From Bog-159 sp963785255 (GTDB taxonomy: Bacteria > Acidobacteriota > Terriglobia > Bryobacterales > Bryobacteraceae): a stretch of 64,000 nt of DNA. The DNA lies in assembly GCA_963785255.1 (NCBI GenBank), contig CAWAUR010000017.1, positions 372,001 through 436,000 on the forward strand. Direction: 5' to 3'. The stretch's first letter is position 1; each line of letters begins with the position of its first letter. The notes under the pieces were generated by a model. That model was not told the DNA's origin. It worked only from the letters and a program-made list of their open reading frames with translations, and did not search any database. A program made the translations under genes and the position numbers. Positions 40,403-48,439 of the stretch are shown in pieces.

Positions 40403-43339
40403 TTACTCGGGAATCTGGACACCGGCGTTCTCGGCCGTGATCTCCTGGCCTTCACCGTCGCGCGCCACCAGGCGCACCAGATACGCGCCGGGCTTCATCG
40501 CGAAATTCGTATCGATCGTGAGGGGCGGCTTCTCTTGGAGTTGTTGCACGGTTTCGTCGCGCAAACGAAGCTGCAACACCTTCTGCGTGCCTGCGATGAA
40601 GTTGCCGTTCGAATCGAATACCGCCGCCACGATGGTGACATCGTCGCGGTTGCGGTCGTCCACTTTGCGCAGATGCAGCAGTTTCAGATCCACGCTGGTG
40701 AGCACGTTCAGCTTCGCTTCGCCGCCCGATTGCGTCACTTGCGTATGCATCTCCACGGGCAGATTGTGGATCTCTTCGCGCGAGAATATCGCGTCTTCGA
40801 TCTCCTGTTTCACGGCCGCGCCGGCATCCTGCGCTTGTTTGGGCGCCCAGTAGCCGCGGCGCGCCTGCAGGGTCAGATGCTCACCGGAATTCAGCGTCAC
40901 TTTCAGCGGATGAAAGCTGCCATCTGCTTTCAGATTGGGTGGCGCGAAGGCCAGCAGGTATAGATATTCGGGCGCCGCGGCGGCTTTCCGCACGCCGCCA
41001 TCGAAATCGTTATCCAGATTTACCGTGCCGCCGGTGCCCTCCGCCAGTGCGATGAGTTCATCGGTGGCAGCTTCGTTGTCGAGCTGGCCGAAGGCCGTCT
41101 CATCCTGCATTACAGCGGCGTTGTTGCCTTTGTGGCACGCATCGTACACCGGGACCGTCCAAACGCCCCGCGCGTCGACGCCGCTGATCAGCACCTTCGA
41201 TCGGATGGCCAGCGACATCAGATCGGAGTTTTGATTCTGGAGGTCGGCGGGGACAAAGAATCCCGGCGACACCAGCACGACGCTGCGTTGTCCCGGCGCC
41301 GCGGCCATGCGCTGCACGATAATCTTGAGCGCCGAAAGCACCGCGCGCGATTCCTGCAAACCGGTGGTGTACGCGTCGCGAATGTTCTGCAAGGCCGTAT
41401 AGAAGTCACCGATTTCTTCGACTGCGACTCGCAGCGGGAGACACTTGGCTACGTCCTGCTGCTGCGCCTCGAGACCGACTTGTTGATCGACTTGCACGGC
41501 TTGAAAGTAACTCACATAGGTGTCGCCGCAAGGGCCGTTATCCTGTGCCCGGACCGGGCGCGGCGCGATCTTCAACAACGCCTCGCTGATTTGCTCAGGA
41601 TGATCGGTGAAGTCGACGCCGACCCGGCCGGAGGTGGTGTAGAGCGCCACGCGATCCTGCGGCTGGAGCGATGTGCGGATATACTTCAACACTGCGGCGC
41701 GGACTTGGGGAAGATCGGCAAAGCGCACGTGGATGTCGTCAAAAAGAAACGCGACGAAGTGATTGGGTGACGCCGGCGGCGTGGGCGGGACAGTGGAGAC
41801 ATTAGAGGGCGGCGCGTTCTGCGCTTGCCCCGGGGGGACGCTCTGCGCACGAGAAGGCTGCGGCGCGGGGGGGGCGGCCGGCGACTGCACGGAAAACTTG
41901 GTAATTTCCTGCCGCTTGCCCTTGTCGAAAATGCGGAAGTCATCTTGGCGCAGGCTTCCCACGGCATGTCCTTGCCGGTCGCGCACTACGACCGGAACTT
42001 CCACTAAATTGCTCTGCACCTTGAAGGTCACCGGCTCGTCGCGCGTAGAGATTTCCGGGCCCGGTGCGGCGGAAGGGGCCTTGGGTGCGGGCGCCGGCGC
42101 CGTCACGACGGTAGCTTCGGGAAGCGGTGCGGGCGTCGCGGGGCCTGAGGCGATACCAAGCAACTCGGACACATCCTGCGTCTGCGTCTCATCCAGTTGA
42201 GGAAGGCTGGCAGCGGCAGGCGCGGCGCTCTTTGCCCGGGCCAGTTCCTTCTCGTCCGGCGCCCAATAGCCCTTGCGGGCCTGGAGATCCGCGTGTCGCC
42301 TGTCCAGCTTCACCTTGATCGTGTGAAAACTGCCGTCCGGCTTCAAAGGGTCCGGCGAATACCCGAGCACATAGATGTATTTGGGTGTGGCAGCCAGCCG
42401 TTCGAGCGCTCCCGTGAGATCGTTCGTATCGGTGATGAAGCGGCCACCGGTGCTGTAGGCCATCTGCTCCTGAAAGCCATGAAAGGCGTAAGCGGTGGTC
42501 ACGGCGAGGCCGCGCGCATCGAGGCCGTTGATTACGATGTGCGACCGCACCGCGTGGTCGACCAACTGCATGGTGTCCGGCACCAGCGACCACGGGCACG
42601 CTCCCTGGCTAAAGTAGAGCAGACCGGGTGAGATCACCACCATGGTGCGCTGGCCGGGCAGCAGCGCCATGCGGCGTACGACGGCAGCGGCCATTGTCAC
42701 AACCACGCGCGATTCGCGTTCGATCACGCTCTGGATGCCGCAGGCAGACAGGGCCGATTCGCCCCGTAACGATTGCCGAACCTTCATCAGCGCGTCCTTG
42801 AGCTCGGCGCGATCGGATGTGAAATCGATCATGTGCTCGCCCGATGTGGTAAACAGAGCCACGTGGTCGGCGGGCTGCAGCGTATCGAGAAATTTTAGCG
42901 CCGCGTTGCGGGAATAATACAGATCGCCCACCGGATACTCGGTGGCGCTGCCCGGCCCCTCTTTCATGTGCAGGTCGTCGAACAACAATGCGACGAAGTG
43001 TTCCGGTATGGCCGCGGCTGCGGAGGGCTTGTTGGCGCCATCCACGCTGCGGTCGGGCAGTGTTTGCGCGGCCGATTCCCGAACCGCGAAGCTCACGATC
43101 GTCTGCGGCTTGCCTTTATCGAATACTTGAAAATCTTCCTGTCGCAGATCTCCGATGGCATTGCCGTTGGCATCGCGCACCACTACGGGAACCAGGACCA
43201 GGTTCGTTTCAGCCTTGAAAGTGACGCCGTTTTGTTTGTCCGCGGAAGGCGCGGCGGATTGTGGCGCAGCCGCCGGCGAGAAAAAGAATGCCGCACACAC
43301 CAAGCAACGTGTCACATGCCGCGCAAGAGAGGTATTCAT
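40403..43339 (-). CDS. Double VWFA-related protein (internal tandem duplication)
   Basis: 978 residues. After a signal peptide (VCAAFFFSPAAAPQSAA) there are two copies of the acidobacterial VWFA-related unit, at about 35-355 and 430-800. Each starts with LVxVPVVVRDxxGxAxGxLRQxDFxxFDKGK, has an FVALLFDD / FVAFLFDD segment, VVVISPGLLY / VVLVSPGFFV, and a closing YIYVLGYSPD / YLYLLAFAPP strand. A Pro/Ala-rich linker joins the units, and a C-terminal module (about 810-978) with LTIDTNFAMKPGAYLVRLVARD follows. Start ATG 43339 has a strong GGAGG 9 nt upstream. Probably surface-exposed; binding target unknown. Confidence 0.85.
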   Translation of the reverse strand: MNTSLARHVTRCLVCAAFFFSPAAAPQSAAPSADKQNGVTFKAETNLVLVPVVVRDANGNAIGDLRQEDFQVFDKGKPQTIVSFAVRESAAQTLPDRSVDGANKPSAAAAIPEHFVALLFDDLHMKEGPGSATEYPVGDLYYSRNAALKFLDTLQPADHVALFTTSGEHMIDFTSDRAELKDALMKVRQSLRGESALSACGIQSVIERESRVVVTMAAAVVRRMALLPGQRTMVVISPGLLYFSQGACPWSLVPDTMQLVDHAVRSHIVINGLDARGLAVTTAYAFHGFQEQMAYSTGGRFITDTNDLTGALERLAATPKYIYVLGYSPDPLKPDGSFHTIKVKLDRRHADLQARKGYWAPDEKELARAKSAAPAAASLPQLDETQTQDVSELLGIASGPATPAPLPEATVVTAPAPAPKAPSAAPGPEISTRDEPVTFKVQSNLVEVPVVVRDRQGHAVGSLRQDDFRIFDKGKRQEITKFSVQSPAAPPAPQPSRAQSVPPGQAQNAPPSNVSTVPPTPPASPNHFVAFLFDDIHVRFADLPQVRAAVLKYIRTSLQPQDRVALYTTSGRVGVDFTDHPEQISEALLKIAPRPVRAQDNGPCGDTYVSYFQAVQVDQQVGLEAQQQDVAKCLPLRVAVEEIGDFYTALQNIRDAYTTGLQESRAVLSALKIIVQRMAAAPGQRSVVLVSPGFFVPADLQNQNSDLMSLAIRSKVLISGVDARGVWTVPVYDACHKGNNAAVMQDETAFGQLDNEAATDELIALAEGTGGTVNLDNDFDGGVRKAAAAPEYLYLLAFAPPNLKADGSFHPLKVTLNSGEHLTLQARRGYWAPKQAQDAGAAVKQEIEDAIFSREEIHNLPVEMHTQVTQSGGEAKLNVLTSVDLKLLHLRKVDDRNRDDVTIVAAVFDSNGNFIAGTQKVLQLRLRDETVQQLQEKPPLTIDTNFAMKPGAYLVRLVARDGEGQEITAENAGVQIPE

Positions 43340-43711
43340 ACGGCTGCCTCCGTAATATGGTACCTTGCTCACCGCCCGCTCTGGGACGCCGCCCGATTCG
43401 AGCAGATGAGAGGCGCCTCGAGGACGCCTGCAAATTCGACGCGGGAAGCGGTGACGCAGTTTCCTATGGGGCGTTCGGCCGGTTCGCAGAAAAAATCTAC
43501 CGACCAAACCCAATTCGCGATTTACGAACTGCAAGTAGCCGTCTTTCCAATTGGTTACAGGGTTTAGTGGCTGCCGGTATCAATCAGGTAGATGAATATG
43601 ATTGGGGCAACCCGGCTCTGCGGGGCGTTTACACAAAACCATCAATCGCTTGGTAGAAGGGGCGGTATCCGTTTCAACGCGCGATGTGTTGGGCGTGTCG
43701 GGGCAGTGATT
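43340..43711. other. Upstream region of the double VWFA gene
   Basis: No gene supported in about 370 bp. Several short frames cross it, but none has an SD together with a recognisable protein. The promoter of the minus-strand VWFA gene must lie here; GGTACCATATTACGGAGG next to the ATG includes its SD. Confidence 0.4.
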
Positions 43712-43746
43712 GGCGGCCTTCGAGGCCGCCGCAGGCTACGAGCCTG
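43712..43746. repeat. Family-B repeat fragment beside the group II intron
   Basis: GGCGGCCTTCGAGGCCGCC (palindrome) followed by GCAGGCTACGAGCCTG, matching the inner and outer arms of family-B repeats. It abuts the sequence that begins to look like intron domain I, so it may mark a truncation point. Confidence 0.6.
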
Positions 43747-44109
43747 GATAGCGTCGGGATAAACCGGCGTGAAGTAGTGAATGAAAGAGTCATACAGGAA
43801 AGGAGTAGCGAACCATCCTGACCCCGAGCCATGTGAGGGCGGCGGCAACGACGCACTTGAAGCGTTGGCCTGGGGCATATGTGGGCTGGGTATCCCTGAA
43901 GTTGATGAGCTCCGAAATTGCCAAAATCATGGGCGCCGACGGTGTCAGGCTAACCGGAAGGCAACACGGCAGCGTGCGTAAACAGCGCGAGCACGTTGCG
44001 GCCCTGCGGAGTCGTAGACCCCACGCACGCATAGAAACTTCACGCGCGAGAACCGAGAGACCCCGTGGCTTTCCGCCGCCGGTAGAGGGCGGAACGCTGG
44101 GAGAAAGCG

Positions 44110-45624
44110 ATGAGCGATAAGACCCAGATGCACGGCGGCGGGGAGTCGCACAGCGGCGTAGTACCGACGAAGCGGTCGAACGCAGGCCAGGGAGGGCCGA
44201 AGGAGATCGCGGAGGGAAGGCCGCTGACCGAGGAGAATGCGGAAGAGCCTAACCCGTACCGGATGCAAGGCCGGGAAAGCGGGCCAAGCGGGCTGGACCG
44301 TGTACGTCAAGCAGCGCAGAAGGACAAGCAGTTGCGGTTCACCGCCCTGCTGCATCACGTCACTATCGACCTGCTCCGCAGCAGCTACTACGACCTGCAA
44401 AGGCAAGCGGCGGCGGGAGTGGACGGGGTGACGTGGCAAGCCTACGGGGACGAACTGGAGGAGCGGCTCGCCGACCTCCATGGACGCATCCATCGCGGGG
44501 CCTATCGCGCGCAACCGTCGCGGAGAGTCTGGATCGACAAAGCCGATGGGCGGAAACGGCCATTGGGCATCGCCGCCCTGGAAGACAAAATCGCCCAGGC
44601 AGCGGTGGTCGCGGTTCTCAATCCGATCTGGGAAGAGGACTTTCTGGGCATTTCGTACGGGTTCCGGCCGGGGCGCAAGCAGCACGACGCACTAGACGCG
44701 CTCTACGTCGGGATCACCAGCAAGAAGGTGAACTACGTTCTGGACTTAGACATCCGGTCGTTTTTCGACAAAGTCGAACACGCTCAGATGGAAAAGTTCG
44801 TACGGCATCGGATAGGAGATGAACGGCTCGTCCGCTTGATCCTGAAATGGTTGAAGGCGGGCGTGATGGAGGACGGACAGTGGTACGAGACGAAGGAAGG
44901 GACCCCACAAGGGGCGGTGATTTCGCCGTTGCTAGCCAATCTCTACCTGCATTACGTGCTCGATCTGTGGGTGCAGGCATGGCGGAAGAAGGTGGCGCAC
45001 GGCGACATGATCGCGGTGCGGTACGCGGACGACGTGGTGTTCGGATTCCAGGACCGGGAAGAGGCCGAAAAGTTTCTGGCGCAATTGCGGGAACGCGTGC
45101 GGAAGTTCGGGCTGGAATTGCATCCGGAGAAGACGCGCCTGATCGAATTTGGGCGCTATGCCGCTGAACGGCGGGCGAAGCGTGGGGAAGGGAAGCCGGA
45201 AACCTTCAACTTTTTGGGTTTCACTCACATCTGTGGGAAGAATCACGCGACGGGGTACTTCATGGTGCTGCGGAAGACGATCGGCAAACGGATGGCCGCC
45301 AAGCTGAAGAAGATTCGGCAACAGCTCCGCCAACGCTTGCATGCGCGGGTTCCGGACACGACGGGGTGGCTGCAATCGGTGGTTCGCGGATATTTCCGAT
45401 ATCACGCCGTGCCGCGCAACGAGGAACGACTGAAAGCGTTCCGGCACGAAGTGCTACGCATGTGGTGGTGGCAGCTTCGGCGGCGGAGTCAAAGAACCCG
45501 CTGGACCTGGAACAAATTTTGGGAGAAACTCGGGTGCCTCATCCCGGACGTCGAAATTCTGCATCCGTATCCTGACGTTCGCTTTGCGTGGCAGCACATC
45601 CAAGGTAAGAACCGTGTGCGTTAG
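44110..45624 (+). CDS. ltrA: Group II intron reverse transcriptase/maturase
   Basis: 504 residues. RT motifs are complete: RVWIDKADGRKRPLGIAALEDKI (RT1-2), GFRPGRKQHDALDAL (RT3), VLDLDIRSFFDKVEH (catalytic Asp), GTPQGAVISPLLANLYLHYVLD (RT4) and YADD (305-308). The thumb/maturase region (GYFMVLRKTIGKRMAAKLKKI ... WLQSVVRGYFRYHAVPRNEERLKAF) follows. No HNH endonuclease domain is visible at the C-terminus. The enzyme aids splicing and mobility of its own intron. The last codons (KNRVR, TAG) lie inside the predicted domain V. It appears intact. Confidence 0.92.
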   Translation: MSDKTQMHGGGESHSGVVPTKRSNAGQGGPKEIAEGRPLTEENAEEPNPYRMQGRESGPSGLDRVRQAAQKDKQLRFTALLHHVTIDLLRSSYYDLQRQAAAGVDGVTWQAYGDELEERLADLHGRIHRGAYRAQPSRRVWIDKADGRKRPLGIAALEDKIAQAAVVAVLNPIWEEDFLGISYGFRPGRKQHDALDALYVGITSKKVNYVLDLDIRSFFDKVEHAQMEKFVRHRIGDERLVRLILKWLKAGVMEDGQWYETKEGTPQGAVISPLLANLYLHYVLDLWVQAWRKKVAHGDMIAVRYADDVVFGFQDREEAEKFLAQLRERVRKFGLELHPEKTRLIEFGRYAAERRAKRGEGKPETFNFLGFTHICGKNHATGYFMVLRKTIGKRMAAKLKKIRQQLRQRLHARVPDTTGWLQSVVRGYFRYHAVPRNEERLKAFRHEVLRMWWWQLRRRSQRTRWTWNKFWEKLGCLIPDVEILHPYPDVRFAWQHIQGKNRVR

Positions 45625-45681
45625 GAGCGCTCGCACGGATCTGTGCGGGGGGTGCCGGGCAACCGGCATCCCTACCGCGAC
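45609..45681 (+). ncRNA. Group II intron domains V and VI
   Basis: GAACCGTGTGCG (45609-45620) pairs with CTCGCACGGATC (45630-45641) around TTAGGAGCG, a 33-nt hairpin of the size of domain V. GGGTGCCGG-GCAA-CCGGCATCCC (about 45650-45672) is the domain VI stem, followed by TACC and CGAC at the putative 3' splice site. The catalytic-triad region is unusual (GAACC at the base), so splicing competence should be tested. Confidence 0.6.
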
Positions 45682-45728
45682 CCCCACCGGCGCGCCACCA
45701 GACAGGTTCCGGGTGCATCATAAAAGAT

Positions 45729-45944
45729 ATGAGCCTCCAAACGGTCAAAATTCCTGTGGGCGGCATGACGTGCGGCAACTGCGCGCGTACGGTGGAGCGG
45801 AAGCTCTCCACCAGCCCGGGGGTGACGAGCGCGCGCGTGGATTTAGCCGGCGGCACCGCCACTGTGGAGTTTGACGCAGACCATACCAAGGTGCCCGATT
45901 TGCTCCATGCTATCGAGCAACTCGGCTATACCGTGCAGCAATGA
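45729..45944 (+). CDS. copZ: Copper chaperone with HMA domain
   Basis: 71-residue cytoplasmic ferredoxin-like metal-binding protein. It has the motif GGMTCGNCARTVERKL (two Cys in MTCxxC) and ends in DLLHAIEQLGYTVQ, the full length of a stand-alone HMA domain. It binds Cu(I) and passes it to the CopA pump encoded immediately downstream; the stop overlaps the copA ATG (ATGA), giving tight coupling. The group II intron ends about 47 bp upstream, so copper-responsive promoter elements, if any, must lie in that short gap or be lost. Other soft metals such as Ag+ are possible. Confidence 0.88.
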   Translation: MSLQTVKIPVGGMTCGNCARTVERKLSTSPGVTSARVDLAGGTATVEFDADHTKVPDLLHAIEQLGYTVQQ

Positions 45945-48112
45945 GCGCCGCACCGGTCACCGAAGATCCCGGTCACGTGGATCTGCCCGTCAGCGGCATG
46001 TCGTGCGCCGCGTGCGCGCGCAGCATCGAGAATCAGCTTGCGGCGACCGAAGGTGTGGTGCGCGCGCATGTCAACTTTGCCACGTCCACAGCCACGGTGG
46101 AATTCGATCCGGCGCGCGCCGCCGTGCGCAACCTGGTGGATGCCATTGAGGAGTTAGGCTATGGCGTGCCTGCGCCGGTGGAAGGCGAGGACATCGAAGA
46201 GCAGATTCGCCGGCGCGAATACGACGCGCTGCGGAAGCGTCTATGGCTGGCCGCGGCGTTTGCGGTTCCGGTGGTCGCGCTGGGTATGTGGCCGGGATTC
46301 ATGCACCTCGCCGCGATGAGTTGGATTCAGCTTGCGCTTACCGTGCCGGTTGTCTTTTACGCGGGCGCGCCTTTCTACGTCGGGGCCTGGACCGCGTTGC
46401 GGCACCGCTCGGCGAACATGAACACATTGATCGCGCTCGGCACCGGCGCGGCGTTCCTCTATTCGCTGGTCACGACACTGCGCGGCGGACACGAGGTGTA
46501 TTACGAAGCTGCCGCGGTGATCGTCACGCTGATCCTGCTGGGCCGGGTGCTGGAGGCGCGCGCGCGCGGCAAGGCTTCGGAGGCGATCCGTCACTTGCGC
46601 GAACTGCAGCCGAAGACCGCGCGCGTGGTGCGTGAGAGCGGGGAGTTGGATGTGCCCATCGAGCAGGTGTTGGTGGGAGATGTGGTGATCGTGCATCCGG
46701 GCGAGAAGATTCCCGTGGATGGCGTGGTCGGCGACGGCGACTCGGCAGTGGACGAATCCATGCTGACGGGCGAGAGTATCGCGGTCGACAAGAAACGCGG
46801 CGATCGCGTTTATAGCGGCACAATTAATCGGTCCGGAAGCCTGCGGTTTGAGGTCCGCAAAGTGGGCCGCGGCACGGCCTTGCAGCAGATGATCGATCTG
46901 GTGCGGCAGGCGCAAGGCTCGCGTGCGCCAGTGGCGCGACTGGCCGACGTGGTTAGCGGATACTTCACAATGGCGGTGTTGGCCATTGCGCTGGCGACCT
47001 TCGCGATCTGGCTGGCCTTCGCGCCGGTTTCGTTTGCGCTGGTGAGTTTTGTGTCGGTGCTGATTATCGCCTGCCCATGCGCGCTGGGACTGGCTACTCC
47101 CACCGCGATCATGGTGGGCACAGGGCGCGGCGCCGAGCGCGGGATTTTGATCAAGGGCGGTGAGGCGCTGGAGGCGGCCTATGGCGTCGACACGGTTATT
47201 CTGGATAAGACGGGAACGGTGACCAGCGGTCAGCCGCGGGTGGCGGAGATCGTGCCGCTGAACGGATATTCGGAATCTGAAGTGTTGCGGATTGCGGCGT
47301 CGGCCGAACGTTATTCCGAGCATCCTTTGGGGCGGGCCATCGTGGAGCGGGCGCGGGCCTTGGCGATTGCGCTTAGCGAACCGGCGGGCTTTCGCGCGGT
47401 TACCGGACACGGCGTGGAGGCGCGCATCGACGGCCTTGCGGTGAGAGTGGGCAGCTTGGGCGATGCGCGTGAGTTCGCGGAGGCGGAGCGGTTGGCGGAG
47501 CAAGGAATGACTACTGTCGCAGTGTGGGTTAGCGATCGGCTGGCCGGCGCGATCGGCATCGCCGACACGGTGAAGCCGGAGGCCGCGGGCGCTGTTCGGC
47601 GTCTGGATGCGATGGGCATCGAAGTGTGGATGATCACGGGCGACAATCGGCGCACGGCGGAGAGTGTCGCGCGGGAGGTGGGGATTCGGCACGTGTTGGC
47701 GGAAGTGCGGCCGGAGGCCAAAGCTGCCGAGGTTCGCAAGATGCAAGCCGCGGGCAAAAAGGTGGCCATGGTGGGGGACGGCATCAACGATGCGCCGGCG
47801 TTGGCGCAGGCGGACGTGGGGATCGCGATGGGAACGGGAACCGATATCGCCATGGAAGCGGGCGGCATTACGCTGATGCGCGGCGATCTGAACGGGGTCG
47901 CGGATGCATTGACGCTGGCCCGGCAGACGATGCGCGTGATCCGCCAGAATCTGTTCTGGGCGTTTGCTTATAACGTGGTTGGCATTCCTATTGCGGCGGG
48001 CGTGCTGTATCCGTTCACGGGGTGGCTGCTATCGCCGGTGTTGGCTTCGGCGGCTATGGCGCTGTCGAGCGTTACGGTAGTGACTAATAGCTTGCGGCTG
48101 AAGCGGGCGTAG
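45941..48112 (+). CDS. copA: Cu(+)-exporting P1B-type ATPase
   Basis: 723 residues. One N-terminal HMA domain (GMSCAACARS, Cys22/Cys25) is followed by paired N-terminal helices, the actuator loop TGES (276-279) and the transmembrane metal site CPC (378-380). Then come the phosphorylation motif DKTGT (Asp422), SEHPLG in the nucleotide domain, MITGDNRRTA, GDGINDAP and the C-terminal MALSSVTVVTNSLRL helix that completes the Cu(I) site (M-x2-S-S). ATP hydrolysis exports Cu(I) from the cytoplasm. Partner of the adjacent copZ. No CsoR/CueR regulator lies nearby. Confidence 0.95.
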   Translation: MSAAPVTEDPGHVDLPVSGMSCAACARSIENQLAATEGVVRAHVNFATSTATVEFDPARAAVRNLVDAIEELGYGVPAPVEGEDIEEQIRRREYDALRKRLWLAAAFAVPVVALGMWPGFMHLAAMSWIQLALTVPVVFYAGAPFYVGAWTALRHRSANMNTLIALGTGAAFLYSLVTTLRGGHEVYYEAAAVIVTLILLGRVLEARARGKASEAIRHLRELQPKTARVVRESGELDVPIEQVLVGDVVIVHPGEKIPVDGVVGDGDSAVDESMLTGESIAVDKKRGDRVYSGTINRSGSLRFEVRKVGRGTALQQMIDLVRQAQGSRAPVARLADVVSGYFTMAVLAIALATFAIWLAFAPVSFALVSFVSVLIIACPCALGLATPTAIMVGTGRGAERGILIKGGEALEAAYGVDTVILDKTGTVTSGQPRVAEIVPLNGYSESEVLRIAASAERYSEHPLGRAIVERARALAIALSEPAGFRAVTGHGVEARIDGLAVRVGSLGDAREFAEAERLAEQGMTTVAVWVSDRLAGAIGIADTVKPEAAGAVRRLDAMGIEVWMITGDNRRTAESVAREVGIRHVLAEVRPEAKAAEVRKMQAAGKKVAMVGDGINDAPALAQADVGIAMGTGTDIAMEAGGITLMRGDLNGVADALTLARQTMRVIRQNLFWAFAYNVVGIPIAAGVLYPFTGWLLSPVLASAAMALSSVTVVTNSLRLKRA

Positions 48113-48121
48113 GCGGCGCAC

Positions 48122-48415
48122 TTAGGCCGCAGGCGGCCGTCTTATCAGTTTCTGCTCAACCTCCAGCAGGCGGGATTCGAGGCTGGCAATGCGTTCGTTC
48201 ATGGCGGCATCGTCGGCGTGCAGTGTGAGCAGACCACTCTCCAAGCGCCTCAGGCGCGCCTCACTGGACTTGGCGTATGCTTCGAAGCCGCGCAGAATCT
48301 CGGTTTGGGAATCGCGGATCATCTCCTGGAGGCCGTGCTCCAGTTCCTGCATGCGTGTCAGCAGATCTTCTTTCAGTTCTGCCAGGTCTTTCTTGGTTGC
48401 TGGTTGTTCGTCCAT
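48122..48415 (-). CDS. Small coiled-coil protein of unknown function
   Basis: 97 residues, strongly helical with heptads throughout (KKDLAELKEDLLTRMQELEHGL; ARLRRLESGLL; MNERIASLESRLLEVEQKLI). No signal peptide or transmembrane segment. Such short proteins often form dimers or tetramers and act as scaffolds; no specific family is recognised. Start ATG 48415. It lies 24 nt before the stop of the DUF4175 gene, so it may be the distal gene of that minus-strand locus, and it converges with copA. Function unknown. Confidence 0.6.
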   Translation of the reverse strand: MDEQPATKKDLAELKEDLLTRMQELEHGLQEMIRDSQTEILRGFEAYAKSSEARLRRLESGLLTLHADDAAMNERIASLESRLLEVEQKLIRRPPAA

Positions 48416-48439
48416 TGGACATTAGTCTAACATGGGCGG

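Larger units (their letters stand above)
43747..45681 (+). mobile_element. Group II intron (5' boundary uncertain)
   Basis: The intron-encoded reverse transcriptase lies inside, and a domain V/VI structure follows at 45609-45681. Upstream, GGGATAAACCGGCGTGAAG, AACCATCCTGACCCCGAGCC and CTGATGAGCTCCG-like words (GTTGATGAGCTCCGAAATTG) fit domain I-III folds of bacterial group II introns. A clear 5' GUGYG end was not found. Candidates are around 43745-43835; the 5' part may be truncated against a family-B repeat. The 3' end is placed after CTACCGCGAC at about 45681. Confidence 0.6.

Noticed and set aside
43261..43656. 131-codon plus-strand frame between the double VWFA gene and the intron
   Set aside because: It overlaps the start of the VWFA gene in antisense, has no SD and no recognisable domain.
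46241..47746. 501-codon minus-strand frame opposite copA
   Set aside because: Antisense shadow of a high-GC gene; His/Arg-rich with no domain, while copA has every P1B motif.
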